NCBI GenBank assembly: GCA_946478675.1
Contig: CAMLEF010000089.1
Coordinates: forward strand, 1-13,450
Length of the DNA: 13,450 nt
DNA from: an uncultured Flavobacteriales bacterium
GTDB lineage: Bacteria; Bacteroidota; Bacteroidia; Palsa-965
Reading direction: 5' to 3'
The number at the start of each line of letters is the position of its first letter. Position 1 is the first letter of the stretch. The translations under genes and the position numbers were made by a program. Of this stretch, positions 1 to 8,232 are shown in pieces. The notes below the pieces were generated by a model. The model saw nothing but the letters and a program-made list of their open reading frames with translations, had not been told where the DNA came from and did not search any database.

Positions 1-25
1 TTGCAGCGCCCGCCTGAATGACGCA

Positions 26-71
26 GTCGGGCAGGGAAAGCCCGACCGAACGTCCGTAGAAAGCACGTTCG
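26..71. terminator. Two adjacent hairpins downstream of the MscS gene
   Basis: Two perfect 7-bp inverted repeats stand side by side. GTCGGGC (26-32) pairs with GCCCGAC (40-46), and CGAACGT (47-53) pairs with ACGTTCG (65-71). They lie 38-83 bases past the stop codon of the minus-strand channel gene, so they could end its transcript. There is no clear T-run, so a strong intrinsic terminator is not proven. The first hairpin shares the AAAGCCCGACCG word with the repeat element at 11849-11955 and may be the end of a second copy cut by the window edge. Confidence 0.4.
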
Positions 72-108
72 TTTCAGCTCCAAAACTTTTTCAATTCATC
101 ACCGCCGC

Positions 109-1137
109 TCATTTTCCTTCCGCATTTTTAAGAATAACGCTGCGCATGGGGAACGGAATTTCAATCTGGTTCTCGCGGTAACGGTTCATGACGCATTTCA
201 CAAACTCGTGCTTGATGAGGTACTGATCGGTGAACTCTTTGGCGCGCATGATCACGGAGAATTTAATGGCGGATTCGCTGAACGTGTGAAAGCGGATGAA
301 CGGATCGGAATCCGGAACGGCGCCGGTGGTTTTCTTCATCACCTCTTTGGCGGCTTCCACCGTTACGCGCTCTACTTTTGGGAGATCGCTGTCGTAGCTG
401 ACACCCATTTCGACCAGCACCGACATTTCTTTTTCGGGCAGGTAATAGTTTGTTACGATAGCGGAAGCGATCTTCGAATTCGGTACGATCACGTAATTGT
501 TGGACAATGCGCGGATGATCGTATTGCGCCAGGTGATGTCGGACACGTATCCTTCCTCGCCGGAATCGAGCTTCACGTAATCGCCGATGCGGACCTGCCG
601 CGATGCGATCACTTGTATGCCCGAAAACAAATTGCTGAGCGTATCCTGCAACGCGAGCGCCACCGCCAATGCGCCGACACCCAACGCAGTCAGCAGCGGC
701 GTGATCGAAATCCCGAACCGCTGCAGGATCACCAGCGCGCCGACCACGTAGACAGCGATGCGGATGATGTTGGAAACGATCGACGTGGACGGCGACCGGT
801 CGGCCTGCGGAGATTTTAAACGGATGAGCCCGATCAGGATTTTTCCGAAAAGAACGGAGACGGAAAAGACGGTGAGCGAAAAAAGGATTTTGTCGGCGAC
901 CGTTACGATGGAAGAATCGAATGCAGCCCTGTGAACGGTCAGGTAAGCACCGAGGATCACCGACCACGACAGGATAATTCCACGGAACGCGCGGAAAATT
1001 ATTTCGTCGCCTTTCCACGTGGTGCGTAGCGACCGGCGGGCGAGCCTTGTCACTACGAGATGCTCCACGAGTATACCGATGCCGATGCTTCCTGTAAAGA
1101 ACAGCAGTGGAAGAATGTATTTATTCCAATCCGCCAC
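109..1137 (-). CDS. MscS-family small-conductance mechanosensitive ion channel
   Basis: Inner-membrane channel of 342 residues, expected to open on membrane tension and release solutes after osmotic downshock. Five hydrophobic segments are visible at about residues 8-28, 50-70, 80-107, 121-143 and 146-175. The last is the Gly/Ala-rich pore helix typical of MscS (VGALAVALALQDTLSNLFSG). The beta domain follows (VRIGDYV, then an N-N-Y-V-I-V-P-N segment), with the cytoplasmic cage after it. The start is GTG at 1137, placed just 3 bases after the kamA-like stop codon (1141-1143), so the two genes are almost certainly cotranscribed and probably translationally coupled. No separate promoter is visible. 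The pairing with an aminomutase that may make beta-lysine, an osmolyte, suggests a joint osmotic role; that link is inference. The family call is strong; ion selectivity cannot be read. Confidence 0.93.
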   Translation of the reverse strand: MADWNKYILPLLFFTGSIGIGILVEHLVVTRLARRSLRTTWKGDEIIFRAFRGIILSWSVILGAYLTVHRAAFDSSIVTVADKILFSLTVFSVSVLFGKILIGLIRLKSPQADRSPSTSIVSNIIRIAVYVVGALVILQRFGISITPLLTALGVGALAVALALQDTLSNLFSGIQVIASRQVRIGDYVKLDSGEEGYVSDITWRNTIIRALSNNYVIVPNSKIASAIVTNYYLPEKEMSVLVEMGVSYDSDLPKVERVTVEAAKEVMKKTTGAVPDSDPFIRFHTFSESAIKFSVIMRAKEFTDQYLIKHEFVKCVMNRYRENQIEIPFPMRSVILKNAEGK

Positions 1138-1140
1138 CGC

Positions 1141-2463
1141 TCAATCTTCGAAGAAAAATTTAGGCTGTCCGAACGCCGGACGAAGCTCATCGATCCAGGT
1201 GGCGGAGGGATCGTATTCGGCGAAGAACGGGCGCGCTGCCCAGGCGGGATTTCGTCCTTGCAGGAACCGCAGCACGAATACTTTTTTCATGCCGTCGGCG
1301 TAAGGAATTTCCGCCACGCCCAGCACCTGAATTTTTCCGGGCGTACACGACATGCTCGGCCCGCGGACGGTGCGGCAGATCCCGCTCACCTGCCGGTAAG
1401 CATCGCGAAAGATTTGCCAGGCTTCCGCCAGCGGCACTTCAAAATATTCTTTCGCGCCGGTATCGCGCGGCAGGAACATATAGTACGGAATGCACCCGAG
1501 CGCCACCTGCTTTTTCCACATCTCCTCCCAAACGCCGGCCGAATCATTGATGCCCCGCAGCACGGGCGACTGTGTACGGATCTGCGCGCCGGTTTCGCGA
1601 ATACGCGCGATCGCTTCCTTTACTGCGGGAGTAGACAGCTCGACGGGATGACTGAAGTGGGCCATCAATGCGAGATGGATTCCTTTTTCCCGCACTTCTT
1701 CGAAGAGCGCGAGCAGCTCACCGGCATCGTCGTCGGTGGTAAAACGATACGGCCAGTAAGCGAGCGCTTTGGTGCCGATGCGAATGGTTTTGAGATGGGG
1801 CAACTCCGCTTCCAGCAACGGCTCGATATAACTGCGCAGAATTTTGGTGCGCATGATCATCGGATCGCCGCCGGTAAACAGCACATCGGTGACTTCGGGA
1901 TGCAGCCGCAGGTAGTCGATCAGCTGATCGGTTTCTTTCATCGCGAACTTCATTCCTTCCATGCCGACGAATTGCGGCCAGCGAAAGCAGAAGGTGCAAT
2001 AGGCATGACAGGTTTGTCCTTGTGCCGGAAAAAACAATACCGTCTGTTCGTACTTATGCTGGAGGCCGTTCAGGGATTCGCCCTGCAGCGAAGGGATGTT
2101 GTATTCTTTCTGCCCGGCGGGATGCGGGTTCAGCTGCTCGCGGATCTGGTTGGCGATCGCTTTCTGCGTATTGCGGTCGGCGCCTTCCGTCAACGCTTTT
2201 TCCATTTCGGCAAACTGAAGCGGATGAAGCATTTCTTTTTGCGGAAATGTCAGCCGGAAGATCGGATCGTCGGGCACGTTGTTCCAATCGATGAGCTCGT
2301 CGATCACATAATTATTCACTTTGAACGGCAGCACATTTCCAACTACTTCCATTTCGAAAAGCTGCTCTTCGCTCAATCGTTGCAGTTGCGGGATCTGGCG
2401 GAAACCGGAAAGCGCATAGGATTTATAAACCGGGTTGCGCACTTCTTTTACTTGTAATAACAT
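1141..2463 (-). CDS. kamA: KamA-family radical SAM aminomutase (lysine 2,3-aminomutase-like)
   Basis: Protein of 440 residues resembling lysine 2,3-aminomutase, the radical SAM, PLP-dependent enzyme that converts L-lysine to L-beta-lysine in the cytoplasm. The 4Fe-4S site is C152-x3-C156-x2-C159 (CHAYCTFC). A GGDP motif (FTGGDPM) typical of SAM binding follows, and a late lysine, K377, in TPGKIQVLGV sits where the PLP Schiff-base lysine is expected. Clostridial enzymes have about 416 residues, so length fits. Several Bacteroidota relatives are annotated only as KamA family, and the substrate-binding aspartates cannot be checked here, so the substrate is open (lysine, glutamate or another amino acid). 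No acetyltransferase (ablB) is adjacent. ATG at 2463 has no clear Shine-Dalgarno. It is the first gene of an operon with the MscS channel, behind a class II CRP/FNR-type promoter and a leader of about 290 nt. Confidence 0.88.
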   Translation of the reverse strand: MLLQVKEVRNPVYKSYALSGFRQIPQLQRLSEEQLFEMEVVGNVLPFKVNNYVIDELIDWNNVPDDPIFRLTFPQKEMLHPLQFAEMEKALTEGADRNTQKAIANQIREQLNPHPAGQKEYNIPSLQGESLNGLQHKYEQTVLFFPAQGQTCHAYCTFCFRWPQFVGMEGMKFAMKETDQLIDYLRLHPEVTDVLFTGGDPMIMRTKILRSYIEPLLEAELPHLKTIRIGTKALAYWPYRFTTDDDAGELLALFEEVREKGIHLALMAHFSHPVELSTPAVKEAIARIRETGAQIRTQSPVLRGINDSAGVWEEMWKKQVALGCIPYYMFLPRDTGAKEYFEVPLAEAWQIFRDAYRQVSGICRTVRGPSMSCTPGKIQVLGVAEIPYADGMKKVFVLRFLQGRNPAWAARPFFAEYDPSATWIDELRPAFGQPKFFFED

Positions 2464-2756
2464 GGGGCACTGGTTTTAAAAAATAAACACTTACAGCAAG
2501 CGCCGAAAGAACGCCGGCTGCCGGGACGATTCACTTTTTCAACTAAGTTTTCTCTCACCGCACGCACAGGCGCGGAATGATCCTGCGGCGTTTTCAATCG
2601 CGACGTATCGCAACCGAAAAAGCCGTGCAACTGCTTCTGCCGGAACCACGAGAAAGCGACCAGACCGGCAGAAGGGCAGTTGCAGGGTTTCTGATGAGCG
2701 GTACAGGGGAGGCACCCCCGGACATCAGAAAGCATCAATCACTAATTGCTGCGTGA
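2464..2756 (-). other. Long structured 5' leader of the kamA-mscS transcript
   Basis: If transcription starts near 2753, kamA has a leader of about 290 nt with no convincing reading frame. It folds strongly. The first stem pairs TTTCTGATG (2688-2696) with CATCAGAAA (2723-2731) and encloses a GGGG/CCCC hairpin (2706-2718). The second stem pairs 2626-2643 with 2665-2684: 18 base pairs, one two-base bulge (2674-2675) and a 21-nt loop; in minus-strand RNA it is followed by CGGCTTTTTC. This could be an attenuator, a cis-regulatory RNA or an inserted palindromic repeat. I tested by eye for TPP, cobalamin, SAM and lysine riboswitch cores and found none complete. Confidence 0.45.
2626..2684. repeat. 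18-bp long inverted repeat in the kamA leader
   Basis: The left arm is TGCAACTGC + TTCTGCCGG (2626-2643) and the right arm is CCGGCAGAA + GG + GCAGTTGCA (2665-2684), with loop 2644-2664. The arms are perfectly complementary apart from the GG bulge. Part of it (CCGGCAGAAG and CAGACCGGC) recurs in the hairpin at 10926-10979. Confidence 0.75.
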
Positions 2757-2803
2757 CAAAAATAGAACGCGTGCTCCGCGCGATCCGGTGATTTTTGTCA
2801 ACC
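2757..2803 (-). promoter_or_regulatory. Class II CRP/FNR-type promoter of kamA-mscS
   Basis: The operator CCGGTGA-TTTTTG-TCAACC has its TGA-N6-TCA core at 2789-2800. Read on the minus strand, a perfect Bacteroidota -7 box TATTTTTG lies at 2764-2757, 24 bases from the core. With the start site about 4 bases past the box, the operator centre is near -41.5, where class II CRP/FNR activators bind beside RNA polymerase. There is no TTTG box at -33, which fits a promoter that needs an activator. Confidence 0.65.
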
Positions 2804-2825
2804 CGATTTTTATGCGCGCTTTCCG

Positions 2826-2872
2826 CCGGTGATTTTTATCAACGTTATCGCGAAGGCACCGCTGTAATTTCG
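2826..2872 (+). promoter_or_regulatory. Class II CRP/FNR-type promoter of the GH15-dehydrogenase operon
   Basis: The operator GCCGGTGA-TTTTTA-TCAACG has its core at 2830-2841. A -7-like box TAATTTCG (one mismatch to TAnnTTTG) lies at 2865-2872, 23 bases downstream. The predicted start near 2876 leaves a leader of about 20 nt before ATG 2897. The core lies 41 bases from that of the kamA operator, about four helical turns, so the two bound dimers would face the same side of the DNA. Confidence 0.6.
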
Positions 2873-2896
2873 AAGGAATAATAAACGCTTGCAGCA

Positions 2897-4738
2897 ATGA
2901 ACTACCAGCCGATAGAAAACTACGGGATCATCGGCGATCAGAATACGGTCGCGCTGGTGGGCTTAAACGGTTCCATTGATTTCATGTGCTTCCCGAATTT
3001 TGATTCGCCGACCATTTTTGCCGCTTTGCTGGACGAAGAAAAAGGCGGACGTTTTGAAATTACGCCGCGCTTTGGCGAGATGAAGCTGAAGCAGCTTTAC
3101 CTGCCCGACACGAACGTACTGCTGACGCGTTTTCTTTCTACGGAAGGTGTCGGGGAAATCACCGACTTCATGCCGGTTGAAGAATTGTATGCCGGCAAAG
3201 AGCTGGTGCGCCGCGTTACCAACGTGCGTGGTGAAGTAACGTACAGGATGCGTTGCGCGCCGAGGTTCAACTACGGAAGAAGCAGTCACACGGCCGAACA
3301 GGTTTCTGCCTTCGAGATTATTTTAACCGGCAAAGACGAGCACGCGTTGCAGCTGCGCCTCATCAGTTCGGTGCCGCTGGAGATCCGCGGCAACGACGTG
3401 TATGCGGAATTTACACTGAAAGCCAACGAGACGGCCGATTTCCTGCTCGAGCATATTGACAAAGCGCATCCTGACGGCTGGAACTTTCAGCACTTCATCA
3501 CCGAATCGCTTTTCAAAACCATCAATTACTGGAAATCGTGGACGGACCGATCCACGTACAACGGTCGCTGGCGAGACATCGTAAACCGCTCGGCGCTGGT
3601 CCTGAAGCTGCTTTCTTCTTTCCGTTACGGTTCGATCATTGCGGCAGCGACTTTCGGTTTGCCGGAAACCGTGGGCGGCAGCAGGAATTGGGACTATCGC
3701 TATACCTGGATACGCGACGCTTCCTTCACGGTATTCGCATTTATTTCTTTGGGCTACACGAAGGAAGCGGAATCGTTCATGCGATGGGTGGAAAAACTTT
3801 GCCGCGACATCAAAGGACAAAACCAGCTCGGGATCATGTATGCGATTGACGGCACACGGCAACTGGTGGAAAAAGAGCTGCCGGGTTTTGAAGGCTATAA
3901 GCAATCTCGTCCTGTCCGCATCGGCAACAATGCTTACGACCAGCTGCAGCTCGATATTTACGGCGAGCTGCTCGACGCCATTTATCTTTTCAATAAATAC
4001 GGCGAACCGATCTCGCACGATTTCTGGCAGAATATTTCGCGCCAGGTCGATTGGCTGGCGGAACACTGGAGCCAGCCCGACGAAGGCATCTGGGAAGTGC
4101 GCGGCGGCCGTCACGAGTTTCTTTATTCGCGATTGATGAGCTGGGTGGCCTTCGACCGTGCAATCAAAATTGCAGACGAACGCTCATTTCCCATCAATAC
4201 GAATTGGCGCGAGCAGCGTGACCGGATCTACACAAGCATATTCGAAGATTTCTGGGATGACGGCGCGCAGACTTTCGTGCAGTATAAAGGAAGCGATTCC
4301 GTCGATGCTTCTTCCCTCCTGATGCCGTTGATGAGCTTCATCAGCCCGAAGGATCCGCGGTGGCTCTCTACGCTAAAGAAAATCGAAGAGGTGCTGGTTT
4401 CCGATTCGCTGGTTTACCGTTACAGGCCGCAAAACGCCGCTGCCGATGGCTTCAATACGCGCGAAGGAACATTTTCCATGTGCACCTTCTGGTACGTCGA
4501 ATGCCTGTCGCGATGCGGTCACCTCGAAAAAGCGCGATTCTATTTTGAGAAAATGTTAGGGTATGCCAATCACGTCGGGCTGTATGCCGAGCAATTAGGA
4601 TTTGAAGGCGAGCATCTCGGCAATTTTCCGCAGGCTTTTACGCACCTGGGACTGATCAGCGCGGCGCTCAACCTCGACCGGCAGCTGAACGATCATAAGA
4701 ACAAAAACATTGATGAAAACTTTTATCAGAAGCTTTGA
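2897..4738 (+). CDS. Glycoside hydrolase family 15 (glucoamylase or trehalase)
   Basis: Cytoplasmic-type enzyme of 613 residues with no signal peptide. It has the N-terminal beta-sandwich signature of bacterial GH15 (IENYGIIGDQNTVALVGLNG, GSIDFMCFPNFDSP), then the (alpha/alpha)6 barrel with SRNWDYRYTWIRDASFT at about 258-275 and NNAYDQLQLDIYGE at about 343-356. GH15 enzymes are inverting hydrolases with two glutamates: E400 in GIWEVRGG fits the general acid and E565 in LYAEQ the general base. The products release glucose; the substrate may be maltodextrin, isomaltose or trehalose. GH15 trehalases are known in mycobacteria and Thermoplasma, and lack of a secretion signal favours an internal substrate such as trehalose, but this is inference. 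Its TGA is followed directly by the ATG of a glucose 1-dehydrogenase, implying glucose is the shared intermediate. An activator-type promoter lies just upstream. Confidence 0.93.
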   Translation: MNYQPIENYGIIGDQNTVALVGLNGSIDFMCFPNFDSPTIFAALLDEEKGGRFEITPRFGEMKLKQLYLPDTNVLLTRFLSTEGVGEITDFMPVEELYAGKELVRRVTNVRGEVTYRMRCAPRFNYGRSSHTAEQVSAFEIILTGKDEHALQLRLISSVPLEIRGNDVYAEFTLKANETADFLLEHIDKAHPDGWNFQHFITESLFKTINYWKSWTDRSTYNGRWRDIVNRSALVLKLLSSFRYGSIIAAATFGLPETVGGSRNWDYRYTWIRDASFTVFAFISLGYTKEAESFMRWVEKLCRDIKGQNQLGIMYAIDGTRQLVEKELPGFEGYKQSRPVRIGNNAYDQLQLDIYGELLDAIYLFNKYGEPISHDFWQNISRQVDWLAEHWSQPDEGIWEVRGGRHEFLYSRLMSWVAFDRAIKIADERSFPINTNWREQRDRIYTSIFEDFWDDGAQTFVQYKGSDSVDASSLLMPLMSFISPKDPRWLSTLKKIEEVLVSDSLVYRYRPQNAAADGFNTREGTFSMCTFWYVECLSRCGHLEKARFYFEKMLGYANHVGLYAEQLGFEGEHLGNFPQAFTHLGLISAALNLDRQLNDHKNKNIDENFYQKL

Positions 4739-5548
4739 ATGAAAACACGACTGAGAAACCAGGTTGCCATCATCACCGGCGCCTCTTCGGGAATCGGTGC
4801 GGAGATCGCAAAAGCAATGGGAGCAGAAGGCGCAACCGTTATCCTGAATTGCAAATCGGAAACATCGAAAGCCCAGGCGGAAGCCGTGCTGCAAACGATA
4901 CGTAAAACCGGCGGAGCTGCTTTCATCCGGCAGGCGGACGTTACCGTCGAGAAAGAAGTCGTCGCGATGTTCGCTTCGGTGATCAACGAATTCGGCACCG
5001 TTGATATTTTGGTCAACAACGCCGGGATCCAGAGCGACGCTCCTTTTCACGAGATGACGCTTTCGCAATGGAACCGCGTGATCGGCACCAATCTCACGGG
5101 ACAATTCCTGTGCGCGCGTGAAGCGGCGAAAGAATTTTTAAGACGCGGTGTTATCCCGGGAAAATCCTGCGCGGCGGGAAAAATCATTTGCATCAGCTCG
5201 GTACATGAAGTGATTCCCTGGGCGGGCCATGCCAATTACGCAGCGTCGAAAGGCGGTGTGATGATGCTGATGAAATCCATCGCGCAGGAGCTGGCGCCGC
5301 ACAAGATTCGCGTCAACAGCATCGCGCCGGGCGCCATCAAAACGCCCATCAATTTCGACGCCTGGAGCACACCCGCAGCGGAGGAAAAATTACTCGGGCT
5401 CATTCCCTACAAACGCGTGGGCGATGTTTCCGATATCGGCAAAGCAGCGGTATGGCTGGCATCGGACGAAAGTGATTACGTCACCGGCACTTCGCTCTTC
5501 GTCGACGGCGGAATGACGTTGTATCCCGGCTTCGTCGCCAACGGGTAA
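4739..5548 (+). CDS. gdh: Glucose 1-dehydrogenase (SDR family)
   Basis: NAD(P)-dependent oxidoreductase of 269 residues, expected to convert beta-D-glucose to glucono-1,5-lactone in the cytoplasm. The Rossmann motif TGASSGIG is at residues 13-20, NNAG follows at about 93-96, and the catalytic triad is Ser154, Tyr167 and Lys171 (ISSVHEVIPW..., NYAASKGG). The SSVHE-x-IPW block, the PGAIKTPIN block and the C-terminal DGGMTLYPGF match Bacillus glucose dehydrogenases (261 aa) more closely than general SDR enzymes. ATG 4739 follows the GH15 stop with no gap (TGAATG), so translation is coupled. An insert around 137-147 (GVIPGKSCAAG) is slightly longer than usual. The gene ends TAA at 5546-5548, directly abutting the stop of the converging DUF389 gene. 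Confidence 0.92.
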   Translation: MKTRLRNQVAIITGASSGIGAEIAKAMGAEGATVILNCKSETSKAQAEAVLQTIRKTGGAAFIRQADVTVEKEVVAMFASVINEFGTVDILVNNAGIQSDAPFHEMTLSQWNRVIGTNLTGQFLCAREAAKEFLRRGVIPGKSCAAGKIICISSVHEVIPWAGHANYAASKGGVMMLMKSIAQELAPHKIRVNSIAPGAIKTPINFDAWSTPAAEEKLLGLIPYKRVGDVSDIGKAAVWLASDESDYVTGTSLFVDGGMTLYPGFVANG

Positions 5549-6935
5549 TTACCGGGCGGTCGTTTCAATGATCAGCTTCAGCGTATCCGATTTCGTCCGC
5601 ACTTTCAGCCATTGTTCGATCCGGCGGGTTTCAGCGGGCGCAGGCCGTTTGCGAAACAATGCATAAGCTGCCGTTATCGTATCGATCGCTGAAGAATCGG
5701 GCCGGTAGATGGCCACGCGCTGAATGCTCAATGCGCCGGCGTTGCTGTTCATGGTTTTCAGCTCGCGCAAAATATCTTTCACTGGGTACTCGTTGCTTTT
5801 ATAAGCAGCCAGCTCGTTGCGGAGCCCCAGGATGATCTTGTCTTTTTCATCCAGCACCTGCGTATTCTTCGTGTACACTTCATTGAGGATGCCCGTGCGC
5901 AACGCATCGAGATCGATGGAAGCGCTGTCGTTCATTCCCTGCGTCACCTGCAGCGAAGTTCCCGACAGGCCGTACGCATCCAGCCGCTCTTTTTTTCGCG
6001 CGATCGTATCGGCAGGCAGCGGCTCCCCGAGCAGCGCGAGCATCAGCGCTGCGGCGAGAATGGTTGCGGTCGTTTTCGTAATCGATCTTCGGAGTAAGCG
6101 CGAATGTGCCGTTAAAACGAAATTCATTTTTCACGAACTCCTGCGCGCGCTGCTCGAACACCGCTTTGCGAACAGTGAGGTAAGCGATGAACAGGCTCGG
6201 GATGACGGTAACCGCCACGATCGCGGAAATAGCATTCCGGATTTTCCGTTCTCTTTTTTTGTCGACATATGTGTGCTTCTTAAACCGGAGCAGGCGCACC
6301 ACGATGAAGGTCGAGACGCTGATGAAAACGGCATTGATACAAAAGAGATAAAACGCGCCGAGGAAAAAATAGAATTCACCTCTCGCCAATCCGAAACCTG
6401 CCGTGCAAAGAGGCGGCATGAGCGCCGTTGCAATGGCGACGCCGGGAATGGCATTCCCTTTTTCTTTGGAAGCCCCGGCGATGATTCCGGCAAGCCCGCC
6501 GAATAAAGCGATGAGCACGTCCCAGATGGTCGGCGTGGTGCGCGCGAGCAGCTCGGACTGCGCCTGGTTGAGCGGGCTCAGCGAAAAATATAAAGTGGAT
6601 GTCGCCAGGCTGAGGACGACCATGATCGCCAGGTTTTTCGCGGCCGACTTCAACAGGTCGAAATCAAAAATGCCGAGACCGAGGCCGATGCCCATGATCG
6701 GTCCCATCAATGGTGAAATGAGCATCGCCCCGATGATGACCGCTGTCGAATTAACGTTAAGGCCGATGGATGCGAGGAAGATGGCGAAGATGAGCACCCA
6801 TACATTAATGCCGCGAAACTCCACATTGCGACGAAGCGATTCCACGATCTCCGGTTCGTCTTCCTTGTCTTTACTAAGGGAGAACCGCGTCTTCAGGAAA
6901 ATCCGGATATGCCTTGCCAGCTCTTGAAAGCTCAT
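5549..6935 (-). CDS. DUF389 multipass membrane protein, frame broken by one base
   Basis: Member of the DUF389 family of uncharacterised membrane proteins. The N-terminal half has several hydrophobic helices and the family signature GAMLISPLMGPIMGIGLGLG at about residues 70-89. The frame that begins at ATG 6935 loses sense after YENDR (codon 290, ending at 6066). Skipping the base at 6065 gives YENDR-TILAAALMLALLGEPLPADT and continues to TAA at 5549, restoring the C-terminal GEPLPADT region and a protein of about 461 residues. This is either a real frameshift, a sequencing or assembly error, or less likely a recoding site; there is no long homopolymer or obvious slippery heptamer. The ATG overlaps the antiporter stop (ATGA, 6932-6935), so it ends the ClC-antiporter operon. 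Function unknown; context suggests ion or pH homeostasis. Confidence 0.8.
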
Positions 6936-8170
6936 CTCTTTTTCAATTTACGAACGAAGCGCTCCATCGTGAGGCCCTGCACCAGGATGGAAAAAAGAAC
7001 GATCGTGTACGTGATCATCACGAACGCATCTTTGAATGGCCCGGGCGGCATCGACAGCGCGAGCGCAATGGAAATGCCGCCGCGCAAACCGCCCCACGAC
7101 ATTATTTCAAGCGTTTTATCCTCCAGCGATTTTCTGAAGCGAAACAGCACCGCCGGGATCAGCAGCGAGAGATACCGGAAAACCACGAGGCAGACGGCAA
7201 GCACCAGCCCGATCACGACGTAATACAGATGCACGTTCAGGGTGATCAGCTGAAGGCCGATCAGCATGAAGAGAATGGCGTTGAGTATCTCATCGGTGAC
7301 TTCCCAGAATTTCTCCACGTAATCGCGCGTGATGTCAGACATCGCTTCCGTTAATCCTTTGTAGCCGGTGAAAATGCCGGCAACCACCATCGCCAGCGGA
7401 CCGGACACATGCAGATAGTGGCAAACGCTGTACCCGCCCATTACCATCGCGAGCGTGATCAGGATTTCCGTTTGAAAATGATCGATCGTTTTCATCAGCT
7501 TATACCCGGCAAACCCGATCACGAGCCCCGCCGCAATGCCGCCGAGCGCTTCCTGTGCGAACAGGCGCAGCACGGAGCCCGCCGAAACATGATCGATGCC
7601 CTGCAGGATCATTTGCGAGATGGTGGCGAATACGACAACGCCGATGCCGTCATTAAAAAGCGATTCGCCCGTAATCTTGATCTCGATCGATTCCGAGATC
7701 CCGGCTTTCTTAAGAATGCCGAGCACGGCAATCGGGTCGGTCGGTGAAATCAGCGCGCCGAAGAGCAGGCAGTAAATAAACGGCACCTGTTCGCCGAAGA
7801 GCGCAAACAGGTAATAGCTGCCCGCACCGACGAGGAATGTGGAAAGCATTACCCCGACCGTAGAAAAGCTCAGGATGCTGCGCGCGGAATTTTTCAGCTT
7901 GTGGTAACTCACATGCAGCGAACCCGCGAACAGCAGGAAACTCAGCAGGATGCCGAGAATAAATTCCGAAAAATCAATAACCGCGAGCTGGGTTTTGATA
8001 TAACTGCCGAAGCGCGCCGAAAACCCGCCGGAAAGAATGAGCACGACCGACAGTAACGCACCGATCAGCATGAGCGCGATACCGGAAGGAAGACGCAGCC
8101 ATTTTATATTGACGTATGAAAAAACCGCCGCAAAAGAAATGAGTAGCGAGAAGAGAAGAAAGATGCTCAT
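6932..8170 (-). CDS. CPA1-type Na+/H+ antiporter (NhaP-like)
   Basis: Inner-membrane cation/proton exchanger of 412 residues with about 12 hydrophobic segments and no long cytoplasmic tail. Family motifs are SPTDP at 142-146, GESLFNDG around N173-D174 (the Asn-Asp pair typical of electroneutral CPA1 exchangers) and GGLRGGISIALALSMP near residue 355. The likely job is exchange of Na+ (or K+) for H+ to control cytoplasmic pH and sodium. ATG 8170 is preceded by GGA about 12 bases upstream. It lies 62 bases downstream of the ClC gene on the same strand with no own promoter seen, and its TGA overlaps the ATG of the DUF389 gene. Grouping with a ClC protein suggests coupled control of H+, Na+ and Cl-. 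The ion preference cannot be read from sequence. Confidence 0.92.
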   Translation of the reverse strand: MSIFLLFSLLISFAAVFSYVNIKWLRLPSGIALMLIGALLSVVLILSGGFSARFGSYIKTQLAVIDFSEFILGILLSFLLFAGSLHVSYHKLKNSARSILSFSTVGVMLSTFLVGAGSYYLFALFGEQVPFIYCLLFGALISPTDPIAVLGILKKAGISESIEIKITGESLFNDGIGVVVFATISQMILQGIDHVSAGSVLRLFAQEALGGIAAGLVIGFAGYKLMKTIDHFQTEILITLAMVMGGYSVCHYLHVSGPLAMVVAGIFTGYKGLTEAMSDITRDYVEKFWEVTDEILNAILFMLIGLQLITLNVHLYYVVIGLVLAVCLVVFRYLSLLIPAVLFRFRKSLEDKTLEIMSWGGLRGGISIALALSMPPGPFKDAFVMITYTIVLFSILVQGLTMERFVRKLKKR

Positions 8171-8232
8171 AGCTGTTCCGAATCCTTTTTTCTCAAAGGT
8201 AGCGCAATCGAATCCGGCGTCGGCTGGAACCG

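Noticed and set aside
1060..2457. 465-codon open frame on the plus strand
   Set aside because: Entirely antisense to the kamA-like gene with its radical SAM motif; the translation is low in recognisable motifs.
2448..2738. 96-aa Cys-rich minus-strand frame overlapping the kamA start
   Set aside because: It is encoded by the folded leader, has no protein-like pattern and runs 16 bases into kamA. A leader peptide cannot be excluded.
2690..2760. TPP riboswitch resemblance (GGGGTGCC on the minus strand)
   Set aside because: The required CTGAGA and ACCTGATC blocks are absent, and the gene behind is not a thiamine gene.
3323..4114. 263-codon minus-strand frame
   Set aside because: Antisense shadow of the GH15 gene, whose family motifs are unambiguous.
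5549..6127. Separate 192-aa gene beginning at ATG 6127
   Set aside because: Its first 21 codons are out-of-frame reading of DUF389; the remainder is the C-terminal part of that same protein after a frame break.
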